A stretch of DNA of 64,000 bases from Salinisphaera aquimarina (lineage in GTDB: Bacteria; Pseudomonadota; Gammaproteobacteria; Nevskiales; Salinisphaeraceae): NCBI RefSeq assembly GCF_042643355.1, contig NZ_JBHRSS010000010.1:248001-312000 (forward strand). Reading direction: 5' to 3'. The notes under the pieces are model-generated. The model did not search any database, was not told the origin of the DNA, and worked only from the letters and a program-made list of their open reading frames with translations. Of the stretch, positions 41,381-52,215 are shown one piece after another; the first letter of the stretch is position 1, and every line of letters begins with the position of its first letter. The position numbers and the translations under genes were made by a program.

Positions 41381-42880
41381 TCAATAGTCGGAAAGAATGG
41401 CTTCCATATCGGTCTGATAGGCGGTGACCGTCTGGCGATAGGTGAGTCCGGGCCGCGACGGCGTGCCGTTGATGACGAAGGCGAACGCGCCGAAACCGCC
41501 GTCCTGCAGACGAAAATAACCGGCGAGCGCGCGCACGGTGACCGGCTCGCTGAGGGTGCCGGTCTTGGCGGTCAGTCGGGTCAGCCAGTCGAAATTGCCT
41601 TGTTTCAAGGTACGTGACGGCGCGGACAGCGGTACGGGCATGCTGCCGTACAACGCTGGGAACAGCGCATTCTGGCGGTACATATAGCCGAGCAGGGCGA
41701 CCAGGTCGCGCGCCGAGAGCTTGTTGCTGACCGCCAGGCCGCTGCCGCTGTCGAAGATCGGGCCCGGCGTGGTCGTGGGGTGAGTGGGAAAACTCTGGCG
41801 CATGGCGCGGTCGGCCAGGGCCTCCAGCGACTGCGAGGCCAACGGCAGCGTCAGCGGCTGGTTGTACTGGCTGTCGGCGGCCAGATCGAGGGTGAGCGTA
41901 TCCGCCATGTAGTTGTTGGAATAGGCCATCAGCGGGATCAGCTGCTCGGCCAGAGTATCGCTTTCCACCTGCGCCAGCGTGCGCGTGTCGCGCCCGGCGT
42001 TGGTGCGTACCCGGATGTTGCCGTCGATGCGTACGCCGGTGTCGCTGAGCATGGCGGCGAGCACGCGGGCGGTGTCGGAGGCCGGCCCGGTTACCGCGCG
42101 GTGGACTTCGAACGGGCCGCTGTCGGTGGGCAGAGAGCCGCGCAGGTGTAGCGTCGATGTGCCGTTTTCATACGTGCGCCACGCCGTCATCGTGGCGCGC
42201 GAGCCGGGCAGGCCGGTCTTGACCCGGTTGTCTATGGCATAACCGGACAGCGTGCTCGGGTGCAGCACGACGCGCGCCGGGTCGTCGGCGCGGCTACCGC
42301 CGTAGACGCTGGCATGCACGGTCGCGTAGTTGATGCCGGCCGAAGACAGCGGTGCGCTGTAGGCATGTGAGGCGCGGCGTTGCGCATCGCAGCGGTCCTT
42401 GGTGAGGCAGGGCACGGCCCCGAACAGGCCGTCGTCGACTACCAGATTACCCGTCACATGGGTTATGCCGCGCCCACGCAGGCGGCCGATGAGCGACCAC
42501 AGATCGGCGTTGTCCAGGGACGGGTCGCCGCCGCCGACGAACACCAGGTCTCCGTTGAGCGTATCGCCCGATACCGCGCCGGTGCTGGCGAAGCGGGTGA
42601 CGAAACGATGATCCGGGCCGAACTGTTCCAGCGCGGCACTGACCGCGAACAGCTTGCTGACCGAGGCCGGGGTCAGGCGCTGGTCCGGATTGAGCTCGGC
42701 AATGGTGGACATGTTGTCCAGGCGCACCACGAGTGCGCTGACGTTGGCGCGCTGCGACAGCGTGCGCAGTGATTGCAGATAGTTGGCGGCCGCGGCCGGC
42801 GTGGCCAGGGCTACGGCCAGCAGCGCGCAGGCGATAGCAGGAAATGACCGGCGCGTGGCCGATAGACGAGCGATATGCAT
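41381..42880 (-). CDS. dacB: D-alanyl-D-alanine carboxypeptidase/endopeptidase (PBP4, DacB)
   Basis: 499 residues from ATG 42880, chosen because the signal peptide (PAIACALLAVALATPAAAA) then sits at the N-terminus. Penicillin-binding motifs: SxxK in TPASVSKLFA, SxN in YSNNYMAD, KTG in AKTGTLSEP. A ~170-residue insertion between the first two motifs matches the class C DacB family. It cleaves peptidoglycan stem peptides in the periplasm during cell growth and division. The tRNA-Leu promoter overlaps the region after its stop codon. Confidence 0.92.
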   Translation of the reverse strand: MHIARLSATRRSFPAIACALLAVALATPAAAANYLQSLRTLSQRANVSALVVRLDNMSTIAELNPDQRLTPASVSKLFAVSAALEQFGPDHRFVTRFASTGAVSGDTLNGDLVFVGGGDPSLDNADLWSLIGRLRGRGITHVTGNLVVDDGLFGAVPCLTKDRCDAQRRASHAYSAPLSSAGINYATVHASVYGGSRADDPARVVLHPSTLSGYAIDNRVKTGLPGSRATMTAWRTYENGTSTLHLRGSLPTDSGPFEVHRAVTGPASDTARVLAAMLSDTGVRIDGNIRVRTNAGRDTRTLAQVESDTLAEQLIPLMAYSNNYMADTLTLDLAADSQYNQPLTLPLASQSLEALADRAMRQSFPTHPTTTPGPIFDSGSGLAVSNKLSARDLVALLGYMYRQNALFPALYGSMPVPLSAPSRTLKQGNFDWLTRLTAKTGTLSEPVTVRALAGYFRLQDGGFGAFAFVINGTPSRPGLTYRQTVTAYQTDMEAILSDY

Positions 42881-43037
42881 GTGGACCCCGTGTGCCATGC
42901 AGGCGTCAGGAAGATGCGCAGTGTATGCGCGAGGTTGCGTGCGACTCAATTAACCGGGGCAGGGAATCGTCCAACCCATCCATTCATGCGGGGTCACGCG
43001 TCGACGGCACACGTTGCGGCGTCTAGACTGCGCCGCC

Positions 43038-44171
<1,134 letters not shown>

Positions 44172-44279
44172 TCTGATGGCGCGACGCGCGCACACGACTC
44201 GCCGATGGCCACAATCCCTGTGGCATACTACGCCGCTTGTTGCGTGTCGGATGGCACACACTTCTTCAGAGGGCAAGCT

Positions 44280-44609
44280 ATGGATTTTCTGATTTCCCCG
44301 GCCTTTGCGCAGGGCGGCGCGGGTGCCGGTGGCGGCATCATGCCGACGCTGATCATGGTCGGTCTGTTTTTCGTGTTCATGTATTTCATGATCATTCGTC
44401 CGCAGATGAAGCGCGCGAAAGAGCACAAGAAGCTGCTGGAAAGCCTGGACAAGGGCAGCGAAATCGTCACTTCGGGCGGGCTGGCCGGCAAGATTCGTCA
44501 GGTCGGCGAGAATTTCCTGGTCGTGGAAGTCGCCGACGGTGTCGAAATCCGTATCCAGAAGAACGCCGTAACCAGCGTTGTCCCCAAGGGCACTCTGGAA
44601 TCGCTGTAA
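44280..44609 (+). CDS. yajC: Sec translocon accessory protein YajC
   Basis: 109 residues from ATG 44280, one transmembrane helix (IMPTLIMVGLFFVFMYFMII) followed by a basic cytosolic domain (RPQMKRAKEHKKLLESL). YajC joins SecD and SecF at the SecYEG channel. It is 108 bases after tgt and 66 bases before secD. Confidence 0.92.
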   Translation: MDFLISPAFAQGGAGAGGGIMPTLIMVGLFFVFMYFMIIRPQMKRAKEHKKLLESLDKGSEIVTSGGLAGKIRQVGENFLVVEVADGVEIRIQKNAVTSVVPKGTLESL

Positions 44610-44675
44610 TTTAACGGGCCATGTCGTCGCGGCGCTGCCGCGCACGACAGGCCCCAGATCGTTGACCGGGCCGCT

Positions 44676-46529
44676 ATGAACCGCTATCCGCTGTGGAAAT
44701 ACCTGTTGCTGCTGGCCGTGCTGGCGGTGGGTGTGCTGTACGCCTTGCCGAACCTCTACGGCGAGAAGCCGGCGGTTCAGGTATCCCAGGCAAGCGGGGA
44801 TGCGGCCACGCCGGCCCTGGTTCAACGTGTACAGCGAACGCTCGACGACGCCGACGTCTCGCCCATCGAGGTCACGCTCGAGGACGGTCGATTGCTCGCG
44901 CTCTACGACGGCGCGGAAACACAGCTCAAGGCCGCCGGCGTGCTCAAGCGCCAGCTCGGCGATGACTTCACCGTCGCTCTGAACCTCGCCCCCAGCACCC
45001 CGGACTGGCTGCGGTCTGTGGGTGCCGAGCCCATGGCGCTGGGCCTGGATCTGCGTGGTGGTGTGCACTTCCTGCTGGAAGTGGACATGGAAACGGTCTT
45101 CAACGAGACCTACGACCGCTATGCCCGCGATATCCCGCGTTTTCTGCGTGAACAGTCGCTGCGCTACAGTCGCGCCTCACGCGAAGGCGACGCCGTGCGC
45201 CTGGTCTTTCCGAACGAACAGGTGATGGACGAGGCGCAGAGCGCGCTGGGCAGCGAGTTCAGCGTGCTGCAGTTCAAGGCCGCGCCCAACGCCCAGAACA
45301 CGCTGCTGGCGACGCTCACGGAAACCGAAGCCAAGCGGATTACCGATTTCGCGCTGCAGCAGAACCTCACCACGCTGCGCAATCGTGTCAACGAACTGGG
45401 CGTGGCCGAGCCGCTGGTCCAGCGCCAGGGTGATTCACGCATCGTGGTCGAGCTGCCGGGCGTGCAGGACACTGCCGAGGCCAAGCGTCTGCTCGGCAAG
45501 ACGGCGACCCTGGAATACCGGCTTGTCGCCCAGGGCAAGGATGCCCAGGCCGCCAAGCGCAGCGGCAACGTGCCGGCCGGCACCGAACTCTACGAGACCC
45601 GCGACGGCCAGCCGATCCTGCTCGATCAGGACGTCATCGCCTCCGGCGACCAGCTGGTGGATGCCTCGTCCGGCTTCGATCAGCAAAGCGGCAGCCCGGC
45701 GGTGTTCGTCACCCTCGACGGTCAGGCGGCCAGCAAGATGTTCGACGTGACCTCGGCACATGTGGGTGATCCCATGGCCGTGCTGTTCATCGAGAACAAG
45801 GTCGACACCAGCTATGTCGACGGCAAGGAAGTGCGCACCCGCAAGAAGGTCGAGCAGGTGATCAGCGTGGCCTCGATCCGCAGCGCCTTCGGCAAGCGTT
45901 TCCAGACCACGGGCCTGGAGCGCGGCGAAGCGCACGATCTGGCCCTGCTGCTGCGCGCCGGCGCGCTGGCCGCCCCCGTGAACATCGTCGAGGAACGCAC
46001 CATCGGCCCGAGCCTGGGTGCCGACAACATCGCCCAGGGCCGTCTGGCCGTGATCGTGGGCTTTCTGCTCGTCGTCGTCTTCATGGTCGTCTACTACCGC
46101 GGCTTCGGGCTGTTCGCCAACGCCGCGCTGTTCATGAACCTGGTTCTGATCGTGGCGCTGCTGTCGCTGCTGCAGGCCACGCTCACACTGCCCGGCATTG
46201 CCGGTATCGTGCTCACCATCGGCATGGCGGTGGACGCCAACGTGCTGATCTTCGAGCGAATACGTGAGGAACTGGACGCCGGCAACACGCCACAGTCGGC
46301 GATCAAGTCCGGCTACGACAAGGCATTCTCCTCGATTGCCGACGCCAACATCACCACCCTGATCGCCGCCGTCGTGCTGTTCGGCTTCGGTACCGGCCCG
46401 ATCAAGGGCTTCGCGATCACGCTGTCGCTGGGCATCATCACGTCCATGTTCACCGCGATCGTGGGCACCCGCGCCATCGCCAATCTGGTCTACGGTCGCA
46501 AGCGTCGACTCAACAGCCTGTCGATCTAG
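44676..46529 (+). CDS. secD: Protein translocase subunit SecD
   Basis: 617 residues. One N-terminal helix, a large periplasmic domain with the signature LGLDLRGGVHFLLEVDM, P1 fold, then a five-helix C-terminal RND-type module (RLAVIVGFLLVVVFMVVYYR; the conserved SGYDKAFSSIADANITTL with Asp important for proton flow). With SecF it uses the proton gradient to help pull proteins out of SecYEG. Its TAG stop lies within the CTAG end of the palindromic element at 46526. Confidence 0.96.
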   Translation: MNRYPLWKYLLLLAVLAVGVLYALPNLYGEKPAVQVSQASGDAATPALVQRVQRTLDDADVSPIEVTLEDGRLLALYDGAETQLKAAGVLKRQLGDDFTVALNLAPSTPDWLRSVGAEPMALGLDLRGGVHFLLEVDMETVFNETYDRYARDIPRFLREQSLRYSRASREGDAVRLVFPNEQVMDEAQSALGSEFSVLQFKAAPNAQNTLLATLTETEAKRITDFALQQNLTTLRNRVNELGVAEPLVQRQGDSRIVVELPGVQDTAEAKRLLGKTATLEYRLVAQGKDAQAAKRSGNVPAGTELYETRDGQPILLDQDVIASGDQLVDASSGFDQQSGSPAVFVTLDGQAASKMFDVTSAHVGDPMAVLFIENKVDTSYVDGKEVRTRKKVEQVISVASIRSAFGKRFQTTGLERGEAHDLALLLRAGALAAPVNIVEERTIGPSLGADNIAQGRLAVIVGFLLVVVFMVVYYRGFGLFANAALFMNLVLIVALLSLLQATLTLPGIAGIVLTIGMAVDANVLIFERIREELDAGNTPQSAIKSGYDKAFSSIADANITTLIAAVVLFGFGTGPIKGFAITLSLGIITSMFTAIVGTRAIANLVYGRKRRLNSLSI

Positions 46530-46691
46530 TGTCCTGTAAGGCAAATACGCTACACAATGTCGGCGCTTTTTCGCGCGATGCGGCGTTGCGCCGCCTCGCC
46601 ATGGCACTGGCCATGACTCGTTGCCGCGCCTTGCCTGACACGAAAAATCACTCGAAATTCATGTTTGCGAACTTACATTACAGGGCACTAG
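46526..46691. mobile_element. 166-base MITE-like palindromic element, CTAG-bounded (element 2)
   Basis: 25-base terminal inverted repeats starting with CTAG (46526-46550, 46667-46691) match at 20 of 25 positions. The core (46580-46642) shares gcggcgttgc, a 16-base hairpin (catggc-actg-gccatg, 46600-46615) and CGCGCCTTGCCTGAC with element 1 at 24241, where the hairpin is cgtggc-taga-gccacg: the stem change is compensated on both sides. It separates secD from secF. No coding capacity. Confidence 0.72.
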
Positions 46692-46745
46692 CCGGCATGT
46701 TGCCCTCTCCGATCACGTCAAATTCGTTGCAATAGGCCGCCCGTC

Positions 46746-47687
46746 ATGCGTCTGATCAAGCCCAACACCACGATCGACTTCGTCGGCTATGGCAAGTACG
46801 CCATCATGCTGTCGGCGTTCCTGATCGTGGTCACATTCGTTTCCCTGGGTTTCGACAAGCTCACGTTCGGCATCGATTTCACCGGCGGCGTTGTCGTCGA
46901 GGTCGGCTATCCCGACGCGGTCGAACTGCAGAGCGTGCGCGAGGCACTGGCCGACGGCGGTTATCCCGATGCGACCGTTCAGCATTTCGGCAGCGCGGAT
47001 GCGGTGATGATCCGCATGGCGAGCGAGCAGGGCGCGGAAAGCTCCGAGGTGAGCACCAAGGTGATGAACGCGCTCTCCGCACAGAACAGCAAAGCCGAGT
47101 TGCGCCGGGTCGAGTTCGTGGGGCCGCAGGTCGGCAACGAACTGGTGAACAAGGGCGGGCTGGCGCTGCTGTATACCGTGATCGCGATCCTGATCTACGT
47201 GATCGTGCGCTTTCACTGGAAGCTGGCCGCGGGTGCTGTGGCCGCGCTCGTGCATGACGTGCTGATCACGCTGGGCGTGTTCTCGCTGTTCCACCTGGAT
47301 TTCGACCTCACCGTGCTGGCCGCGCTGCTGGCGGTGATCGGCTACTCGCTCAACGACACGATCGTGGTCTATGACCGTATCCGCGAGAACTTCCGGCGCA
47401 TGCGCAAGGCCACGCCTGACGAGGTCGTCAATGCGTCCATCAACCAGACGCTGGCGCGCACGATCATGACCTCGGGCACTACGATTCTCACTCTGCTGGC
47501 GCTGTTCTTCCTCGGCGGCGAGATCATCCACGGTTTCGCCACCGCGCTGCTCATCGGCATCCTGGTGGGTACCTATTCGTCGATCTTCGTGGCCAGCGCG
47601 CTGGCGCTACGCCTGAAGATCACGAGCCACGATCTGTTTCCGCCCAAGGAAGAAGACGCCGAGAAGGCCGCGCGCGTTACCCGCTAG
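46746..47687 (+). CDS. secF: Protein translocase subunit SecF
   Basis: 313 residues with six helices. The signature TFGIDFTGGVVVEV follows the first helix. The second part includes GYSLNDTIVVYDRIREN and NQTLARTIMTSGTT. Partner of SecD. The 216-base gap to secD, unusual since the pair is normally close, is filled mostly by the palindromic element. Confidence 0.96.
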   Translation: MRLIKPNTTIDFVGYGKYAIMLSAFLIVVTFVSLGFDKLTFGIDFTGGVVVEVGYPDAVELQSVREALADGGYPDATVQHFGSADAVMIRMASEQGAESSEVSTKVMNALSAQNSKAELRRVEFVGPQVGNELVNKGGLALLYTVIAILIYVIVRFHWKLAAGAVAALVHDVLITLGVFSLFHLDFDLTVLAALLAVIGYSLNDTIVVYDRIRENFRRMRKATPDEVVNASINQTLARTIMTSGTTILTLLALFFLGGEIIHGFATALLIGILVGTYSSIFVASALALRLKITSHDLFPPKEEDAEKAARVTR

Positions 47688-47689
47688 TC

Positions 47690-47726
47690 CCCCGACATCG
47701 GGGCGGGGACGGGCGGCGCCCGTTTT
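47690..47726 (+). terminator. Terminator of the tgt-secF operon
   Basis: Two consecutive hairpins follow secF: ccccg-acat-cgggg (47690-47703) and acgggc-ggc-gcccgt (47709-47723), the latter followed by TTTT (47723-47726), giving a rho-independent terminator. It lies between convergent secF and the DJ-1 family gene. Confidence 0.75.
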
Positions 47727-47745
47727 GCTCGCTTCGCTTTGGCTA

Positions 47746-48378
47746 TTACTCGGGGGCTTCGTTGATATACGCGGGTAGCCCGGGCGCTGTATGCGCGCTG
47801 CCATGGCGCACGCCGTCCGGATAATATTCCGCCCACCGCTGAACTTCGCCCGCGGTCTCGGCGCCTGCGGTAGCGGCGATGAACGCCAGCGTCATGTCCA
47901 TGCCGGCGGAGATGCCGGCCGATGTCCAGATCGTGTCGCTGTGGGTGTAGCGTTGTTCGACGACGTCCACGTCACCCAGGGCACGCAGTCGATCCAGCGA
48001 CGCCCAGTGGGTAGTGGCGGGTCGGCCGGAGAGCAATCCGGCGCGATGCAGCACAAACGATCCGGTGCACACGGAGAGCACGGCTTGGCATTGGCGCGCC
48101 TGTGTCGTGACGAAGTCGATGAGGCGAGGATTGTCTACTTCGCGCCGGGTACCGCGCCCACCCGGAATCAGCAGATAGTCGAGCGCGGCGCAGCTGTCGA
48201 ACGTGGCATCGGGCCGAAGCATCAAGCCTTTGGCACAGCGCACCGGGCGATCGTGTTCGCCGACCAGCAGGCAGTGTTCGGGGCCACCGAACTGCGTCGC
48301 CCAGACGCCAATCAGCTCCCAGGGGCCGAGCAGGTCGAGTTCTTCGAGATCATCGAATACCAGAAAGCCGAAGCGCAT
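47746..48378 (-). CDS. DJ-1/PfpI family protein (GATase1-like)
   Basis: 210 residues. The nucleophile elbow AVLSVCTGSFVLHRAGLL holds the reactive Cys, preceded by LLIPGGRGTRREVD; the partner Glu and His follow in usual places. Similar to isonitrile hydratase InhA and to the sensor domain of AraC-like GATase regulators, but without a DNA-binding domain. Substrate unknown. Confidence 0.82.
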   Translation of the reverse strand: MRFGFLVFDDLEELDLLGPWELIGVWATQFGGPEHCLLVGEHDRPVRCAKGLMLRPDATFDSCAALDYLLIPGGRGTRREVDNPRLIDFVTTQARQCQAVLSVCTGSFVLHRAGLLSGRPATTHWASLDRLRALGDVDVVEQRYTHSDTIWTSAGISAGMDMTLAFIAATAGAETAGEVQRWAEYYPDGVRHGSAHTAPGLPAYINEAPE

Positions 48379-48457
48379 GAGCGGCGCCTATCGTGCATGA
48401 GACAGGGTTCGAGGATGCCGCAGCCGTCGCCGAATCGCCAGAGCCCGATCCGCGGCT

Positions 48458-49246
48458 TCAGCTACGCGACGGGGTCTTGACGATCTTGTCCAGCAGCTGC
48501 GGGTAGAGCTTGGGATTGGCGGCCAGGATGTTGCCGGTCTTCATCGGGTCGCCGTCGCCGGTGTCGCCGGCGATGCCGCCGGCGGCCCGCACCATGAGAA
48601 TGCCGGCCGCCATGTCCCAGGGCGCGAGACCCATTTCCCAGAAGCCGTCCAGGCGTCCGGCGGCGACATAGGCCAGATCCAGCGCGGCCGAGCCGGCACG
48701 GCGGATATCACCACTGGCCGACAACAGGCGGTTGAACACCGGCATGTGGGTGGCGACATCGCCGTTCTTGCGATAGGCGAAGCCGGTGGCGAGCAGGGCC
48801 TGGCGCATATGCACGGTGCGCGATACCCGGATACGGCGCCCGTCGAGCGATGTGCCGGCATTGCGGTCGGCAGTGAACAACTCATCCTTCACCGGGTCGT
48901 AGATCACCGCGTGTTCGATCACGCCGTTGATCTGGCAGGCGATCGACACGCTGAAATGCGGGATGCCGCGCATGAAGTTGGCGGTGCCGTCGATCGGGTC
49001 GATGATCCAGATCGTGTCCGAATCCCCCTGTTCGCCGGATTCCTCGGCCATGAACGCGTGGTCCGGGTAGACCCGGGTGATCGTGTCGATGATCGTTTTT
49101 TCCGCGCGCTGATCGGCTTCGGTGACGAAGTCGTTGCGACCGCGCTTGGCGGTGACTTCGCCGGTCTCGCCGCGTCGGTAATACGACAGAATCACGTCCC
49201 CGGCACGGCGGGCTGCGGTGACGGCGATATTGGTCAAGGGTTGCAT
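48458..49246 (-). CDS. suhB: Inositol monophosphatase / RNA-processing factor SuhB
   Basis: 262 residues from ATG 49246. Metal-binding motifs: MAEESGEQGD, IIDPIDGTANFMRGIPHFSVSI (the DPxDGT site) and LAPWDMAAGILMVRAAGG (the WD site). SuhB dephosphorylates inositol phosphate and binds NusA in rRNA antitermination. Divergent from trmJ, a common gammaproteobacterial layout; the promoters share the 95-base gap. Confidence 0.94.
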   Translation of the reverse strand: MQPLTNIAVTAARRAGDVILSYYRRGETGEVTAKRGRNDFVTEADQRAEKTIIDTITRVYPDHAFMAEESGEQGDSDTIWIIDPIDGTANFMRGIPHFSVSIACQINGVIEHAVIYDPVKDELFTADRNAGTSLDGRRIRVSRTVHMRQALLATGFAYRKNGDVATHMPVFNRLLSASGDIRRAGSAALDLAYVAAGRLDGFWEMGLAPWDMAAGILMVRAAGGIAGDTGDGDPMKTGNILAANPKLYPQLLDKIVKTPSRS

Positions 49247-49341
49247 CGGCGGATCCTGCTCGGGGTTCGGCCGCGGCTGTGAATCACACCGGACAGCCGC
49301 GAAAAGCCGGCTAGCGTACCATTTGCGCGCGATGGACGAAG

Positions 49342-50202
49342 ATGGCATTACAGCAGATGGCACAGCAAGACGACGAAACCACCCCGGCAACACCAGCGGC
49401 ATTCGATGGCGCACGGCTCTCGCGGCTGCGGATCGTGCTGGTGGGCGCACAGCATCCGGGCAATATCGGCGCCGCGGCGCGGGCGATGAAGGTCATGGGT
49501 CTGCACGATCTGGCGCTGGTGGCGCCCGAGCGTTTTCCCGATCCCGAGGCGATATCGAGGGCATCCGGCGCCGACGACGTGCTGGCCGCCGCCCGTATCT
49601 ACGACACGCTCGATCAGGCGATCGGCGACTGTGTGCTGGCGATCGGCGCGAGCGCGCGCCGGCGCAGTACCAGTTGGCCGCTGGTGGATGCGCGCACCGC
49701 CGCGCGCCGCGCGATCTCGCTGGCGGCCGACCATCAGGTCGCACTGGTGTTCGGGCGTGAACGCAGCGGGCTCGAGAATGCCGAGCTCGATCTGTGCCAG
49801 CTGCATCTTCAAGTGCCGACCAATCCGGACTATCGCTCGCTCAATCTGGCCGCCGCGGTGCAGGTGGTGTGCTACGAACTGCGCATGGCGGCCGGCGACC
49901 GGCCCGAGCCGAACCCGGCGCATGAACCGGTCGAGTCGGCCGACATGGAAGGGTTCTATCAACATATGAGCGATGTGCTGATCACCAGCGGCTTTCTCGA
50001 TCCGGAACTGCCCGGCGTGCTGATGCGCCGGGTTCGGCGTCTGTTCAACCGCGCCGAGCCCGATCGCATCGAGCTCAATATCCTGCGCGGCATGCTGCGC
50101 GCACTGGACCCGCGGCGCCGGCCCCTGCGAAAGGCCCATACGGCGCTACATGACGACAATCCGCCGTCGGCACTTGATCCCGGCGCGCGCGACCCGAAAT
50201 AG
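49342..50202 (+). CDS. trmJ: tRNA (cytidine/uridine-2'-O-)-methyltransferase TrmJ
   Basis: 286 residues. SPOUT knot motifs: RIVLVGAQHPGNIGAAARAM, ALVFGRERSGLENAEL and NPDYRSLNLAAAVQVVCYEL. It methylates position 32 of tRNAs. A C-terminal extension of ~100 residues matches TrmJ. ATG 49342 chosen; 49357 is possible. Confidence 0.93.
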   Translation: MALQQMAQQDDETTPATPAAFDGARLSRLRIVLVGAQHPGNIGAAARAMKVMGLHDLALVAPERFPDPEAISRASGADDVLAAARIYDTLDQAIGDCVLAIGASARRRSTSWPLVDARTAARRAISLAADHQVALVFGRERSGLENAELDLCQLHLQVPTNPDYRSLNLAAAVQVVCYELRMAAGDRPEPNPAHEPVESADMEGFYQHMSDVLITSGFLDPELPGVLMRRVRRLFNRAEPDRIELNILRGMLRALDPRRRPLRKAHTALHDDNPPSALDPGARDPK

Positions 50203-50309
50203 TGCGTATATAGTTACCGATATCGTTACCGATCAGGCCGTGCCGGGATGTGGTCCGATGCCGTGCGGCAAGGGTGCCATCGCCGTGCCCTGTTCCGGGG
50301 AGACAATCA

Positions 50310-51035
50310 ATGCTAGCTCGCATGCGCGAAGACATTCAGGCTATTTTCGAGCGCGATCCCGCCGCGCGCAGTATCGGGGAAGTGATCTTCTCCTACCCGG
50401 GGCTGCACGCGCTCTGGTGGCACCGCGTGGCCCACTGGTGCTGGACCAACCGCCTGAAATGGATCGGCCGCTTCGTGTCGCATCTGTCGCGCTGGCTGAC
50501 CGGCATCGAGATCCATCCGGGCGCGGTCATCGGCCGGCGCTTCTTCATCGACCACGGCTTCGGTGTGACCATCGGCGAGACCACGGTCATCGGCGATGAC
50601 TGCACCATCTATCAGGGCGTGACCCTGGGCGGCACCAGCTGGAATCCCGGCAAGCGTCATCCCACGCTCGAGGACGACGTCATCGTCGGCGCCGGCGCCA
50701 AGGTGCTGGGCCCGTTCACGGTCGGCACCGGCGCACGCATCGGCTCCAATGCCGTGGTGGTCAAGGAAGTACCGCCCGGCTGCACCGCGGTCGGCGTGCC
50801 GGCGAAGCTGGTCAAGTGCAAGGACGGCACCCCGGAGGATCGTCGCCAGGAAACCGCCGATCGTATCGGCTTCTCGATGTATGGCGTGTCTCAGGACATG
50901 CCCGATCCGGTCGCCCGCGGTATCGACGCCATGCTCGACCATATCGACTCGCTGGAGCGCCGCCAGGACGAGCTGGAAGCGCTGGCCAAGCGCATGTCGG
51001 AGCAGATGGGCGAGCGTCAGACCGACGAGGTCTGA
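50310..51035 (+). CDS. cysE: Serine O-acetyltransferase
   Basis: 241 residues from ATG 50310, preceded by GGGAGA. N-terminal helical part (REDIQAIFERDPAAR), then left-handed beta-helix hexapeptide repeats (GIEIHPGAVIGRRFFIDHG, TVIGDDCTIYQGVTLGG, VIVGAGAKVLGPFTVG). It makes O-acetylserine, the precursor for cysteine. Tail ~70 residues longer than in the short CysE class (EpsC-like start with longer C-terminus). It precedes cysteine desulfurase genes by 13 bases, linking cysteine supply and sulfur mobilisation. Confidence 0.93.
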   Translation: MLARMREDIQAIFERDPAARSIGEVIFSYPGLHALWWHRVAHWCWTNRLKWIGRFVSHLSRWLTGIEIHPGAVIGRRFFIDHGFGVTIGETTVIGDDCTIYQGVTLGGTSWNPGKRHPTLEDDVIVGAGAKVLGPFTVGTGARIGSNAVVVKEVPPGCTAVGVPAKLVKCKDGTPEDRRQETADRIGFSMYGVSQDMPDPVARGIDAMLDHIDSLERRQDELEALAKRMSEQMGERQTDEV

Positions 51036-51048
51036 GCGCAGGCGCGCG

Positions 51049-52215
51049 ATGACCGTCTATTTCGACCACAACGCCACCACGCCGCTGCATCCCGATGCGT
51101 TCGAGGCGATGCGGCCGTGGCTGACATCACGCCACGGCAACGCGTCGTCGCTGCACCGCGCCGGCCGTGAGGCACGGGCCGCGGTCGAAACGGCGCGCGA
51201 ACAGGTCGCCGCGCTGGTGAATGCTCATCCCTCACAGCTGATTTTCACCGGTGGCGGCACCGAAGCCGACAATCTGGCTCTCAAGGGCGTGGCCGCGGCG
51301 GCGCGCCGTCCCGGGCGCATGCTGATTTCGCCGATCGAACATCCGGCCATCACCGACGCGGCCGACGCGCTGGCCGCCGCCGGCTGGCAGATCGAGCGGG
51401 TGGCGGTCGATAGCGAAGGCCGTATCGACAAGGACGATTTACGGGCCCGGCTGGCGGGCAGTGATGTCGCGCTGGTGTCGATCATGGTGGCCAACAACGA
51501 GACCGGCGTATTGCAGGACGTGCCCGCGATTTCGGCTATCGTGCGCGAAGCGGGGTCGGCGCTGCATACCGACGCCGTGCAGGCGATCGGCAAGCACGGC
51601 TTCGATTTCGCGGCCAGCGGCGCGCACTGCGCGAGTCTGTCCGGCCACAAGATCCAGGGCCCGAAAGGCATCGGCGCGCTGGTCGTCGACAAGCAGTTGG
51701 GCATCGACCCGATCGTGCACGGCGGCGGCCATGAGCAGGGCCTGCGCTCGGGTACGCTCAACGTGGCCGCGATCGTCGGCTTCGGCGCCGCCGCCGCGCG
51801 TCTGATGACGCACCGCGACGCCGAGATCGCCCATATGCGCGGCCTGCGCGAAGAGCTCGAGACCGGCCTGGACGGCATGCCCGGCGTCATCCGTTTTTCG
51901 GCCCACGCCGACCGGCTGGCCAATACCTGTCAGTTCGCGGTGCCCGGCTACGACGGCGAAGGCCTGCTCATGCTGCTGGACCGCGACGACATCGCCGTGT
52001 CCTCGGGCTCGGCCTGTGCGGCGGGCACCGGCGAGCCGAGTCCGGTGCTACTGGCCATGGGTATCGACCCGGCTACGGCACGCGGCGCGATCCGTGTAAG
52101 TCTGGGGCCGGACAACACTCTGGACGAAATCCAGCGGTTCCTGCTCGTGCTCGGCCGGCTGGCCGGCGGCGCTCAGGGTCTGCCGGGTCATATCAGCGCG
52201 TCGGTGCTCGGATGA
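51049..52215 (+). CDS. iscS: Cysteine desulfurase, first copy
   Basis: 388 residues, PLP-dependent, class I. PLP-binding Lys is in SLSGHKIQGPKG, the His/Asp in ALHTDAVQ, and the catalytic loop cysteine is in VSSGSACAAGTGEPS. It takes sulfur from cysteine for Fe-S clusters, thiolated tRNA and cofactors. It is closely followed (ATGA overlap) by a second desulfurase. Iron-sulfur regulator IscR is not found between cysE and this gene. Assignment as IscS rather than NifS-like rests on operon context. Confidence 0.88.
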   Translation: MTVYFDHNATTPLHPDAFEAMRPWLTSRHGNASSLHRAGREARAAVETAREQVAALVNAHPSQLIFTGGGTEADNLALKGVAAAARRPGRMLISPIEHPAITDAADALAAAGWQIERVAVDSEGRIDKDDLRARLAGSDVALVSIMVANNETGVLQDVPAISAIVREAGSALHTDAVQAIGKHGFDFAASGAHCASLSGHKIQGPKGIGALVVDKQLGIDPIVHGGGHEQGLRSGTLNVAAIVGFGAAAARLMTHRDAEIAHMRGLREELETGLDGMPGVIRFSAHADRLANTCQFAVPGYDGEGLLMLLDRDDIAVSSGSACAAGTGEPSPVLLAMGIDPATARGAIRVSLGPDNTLDEIQRFLLVLGRLAGGAQGLPGHISASVLG

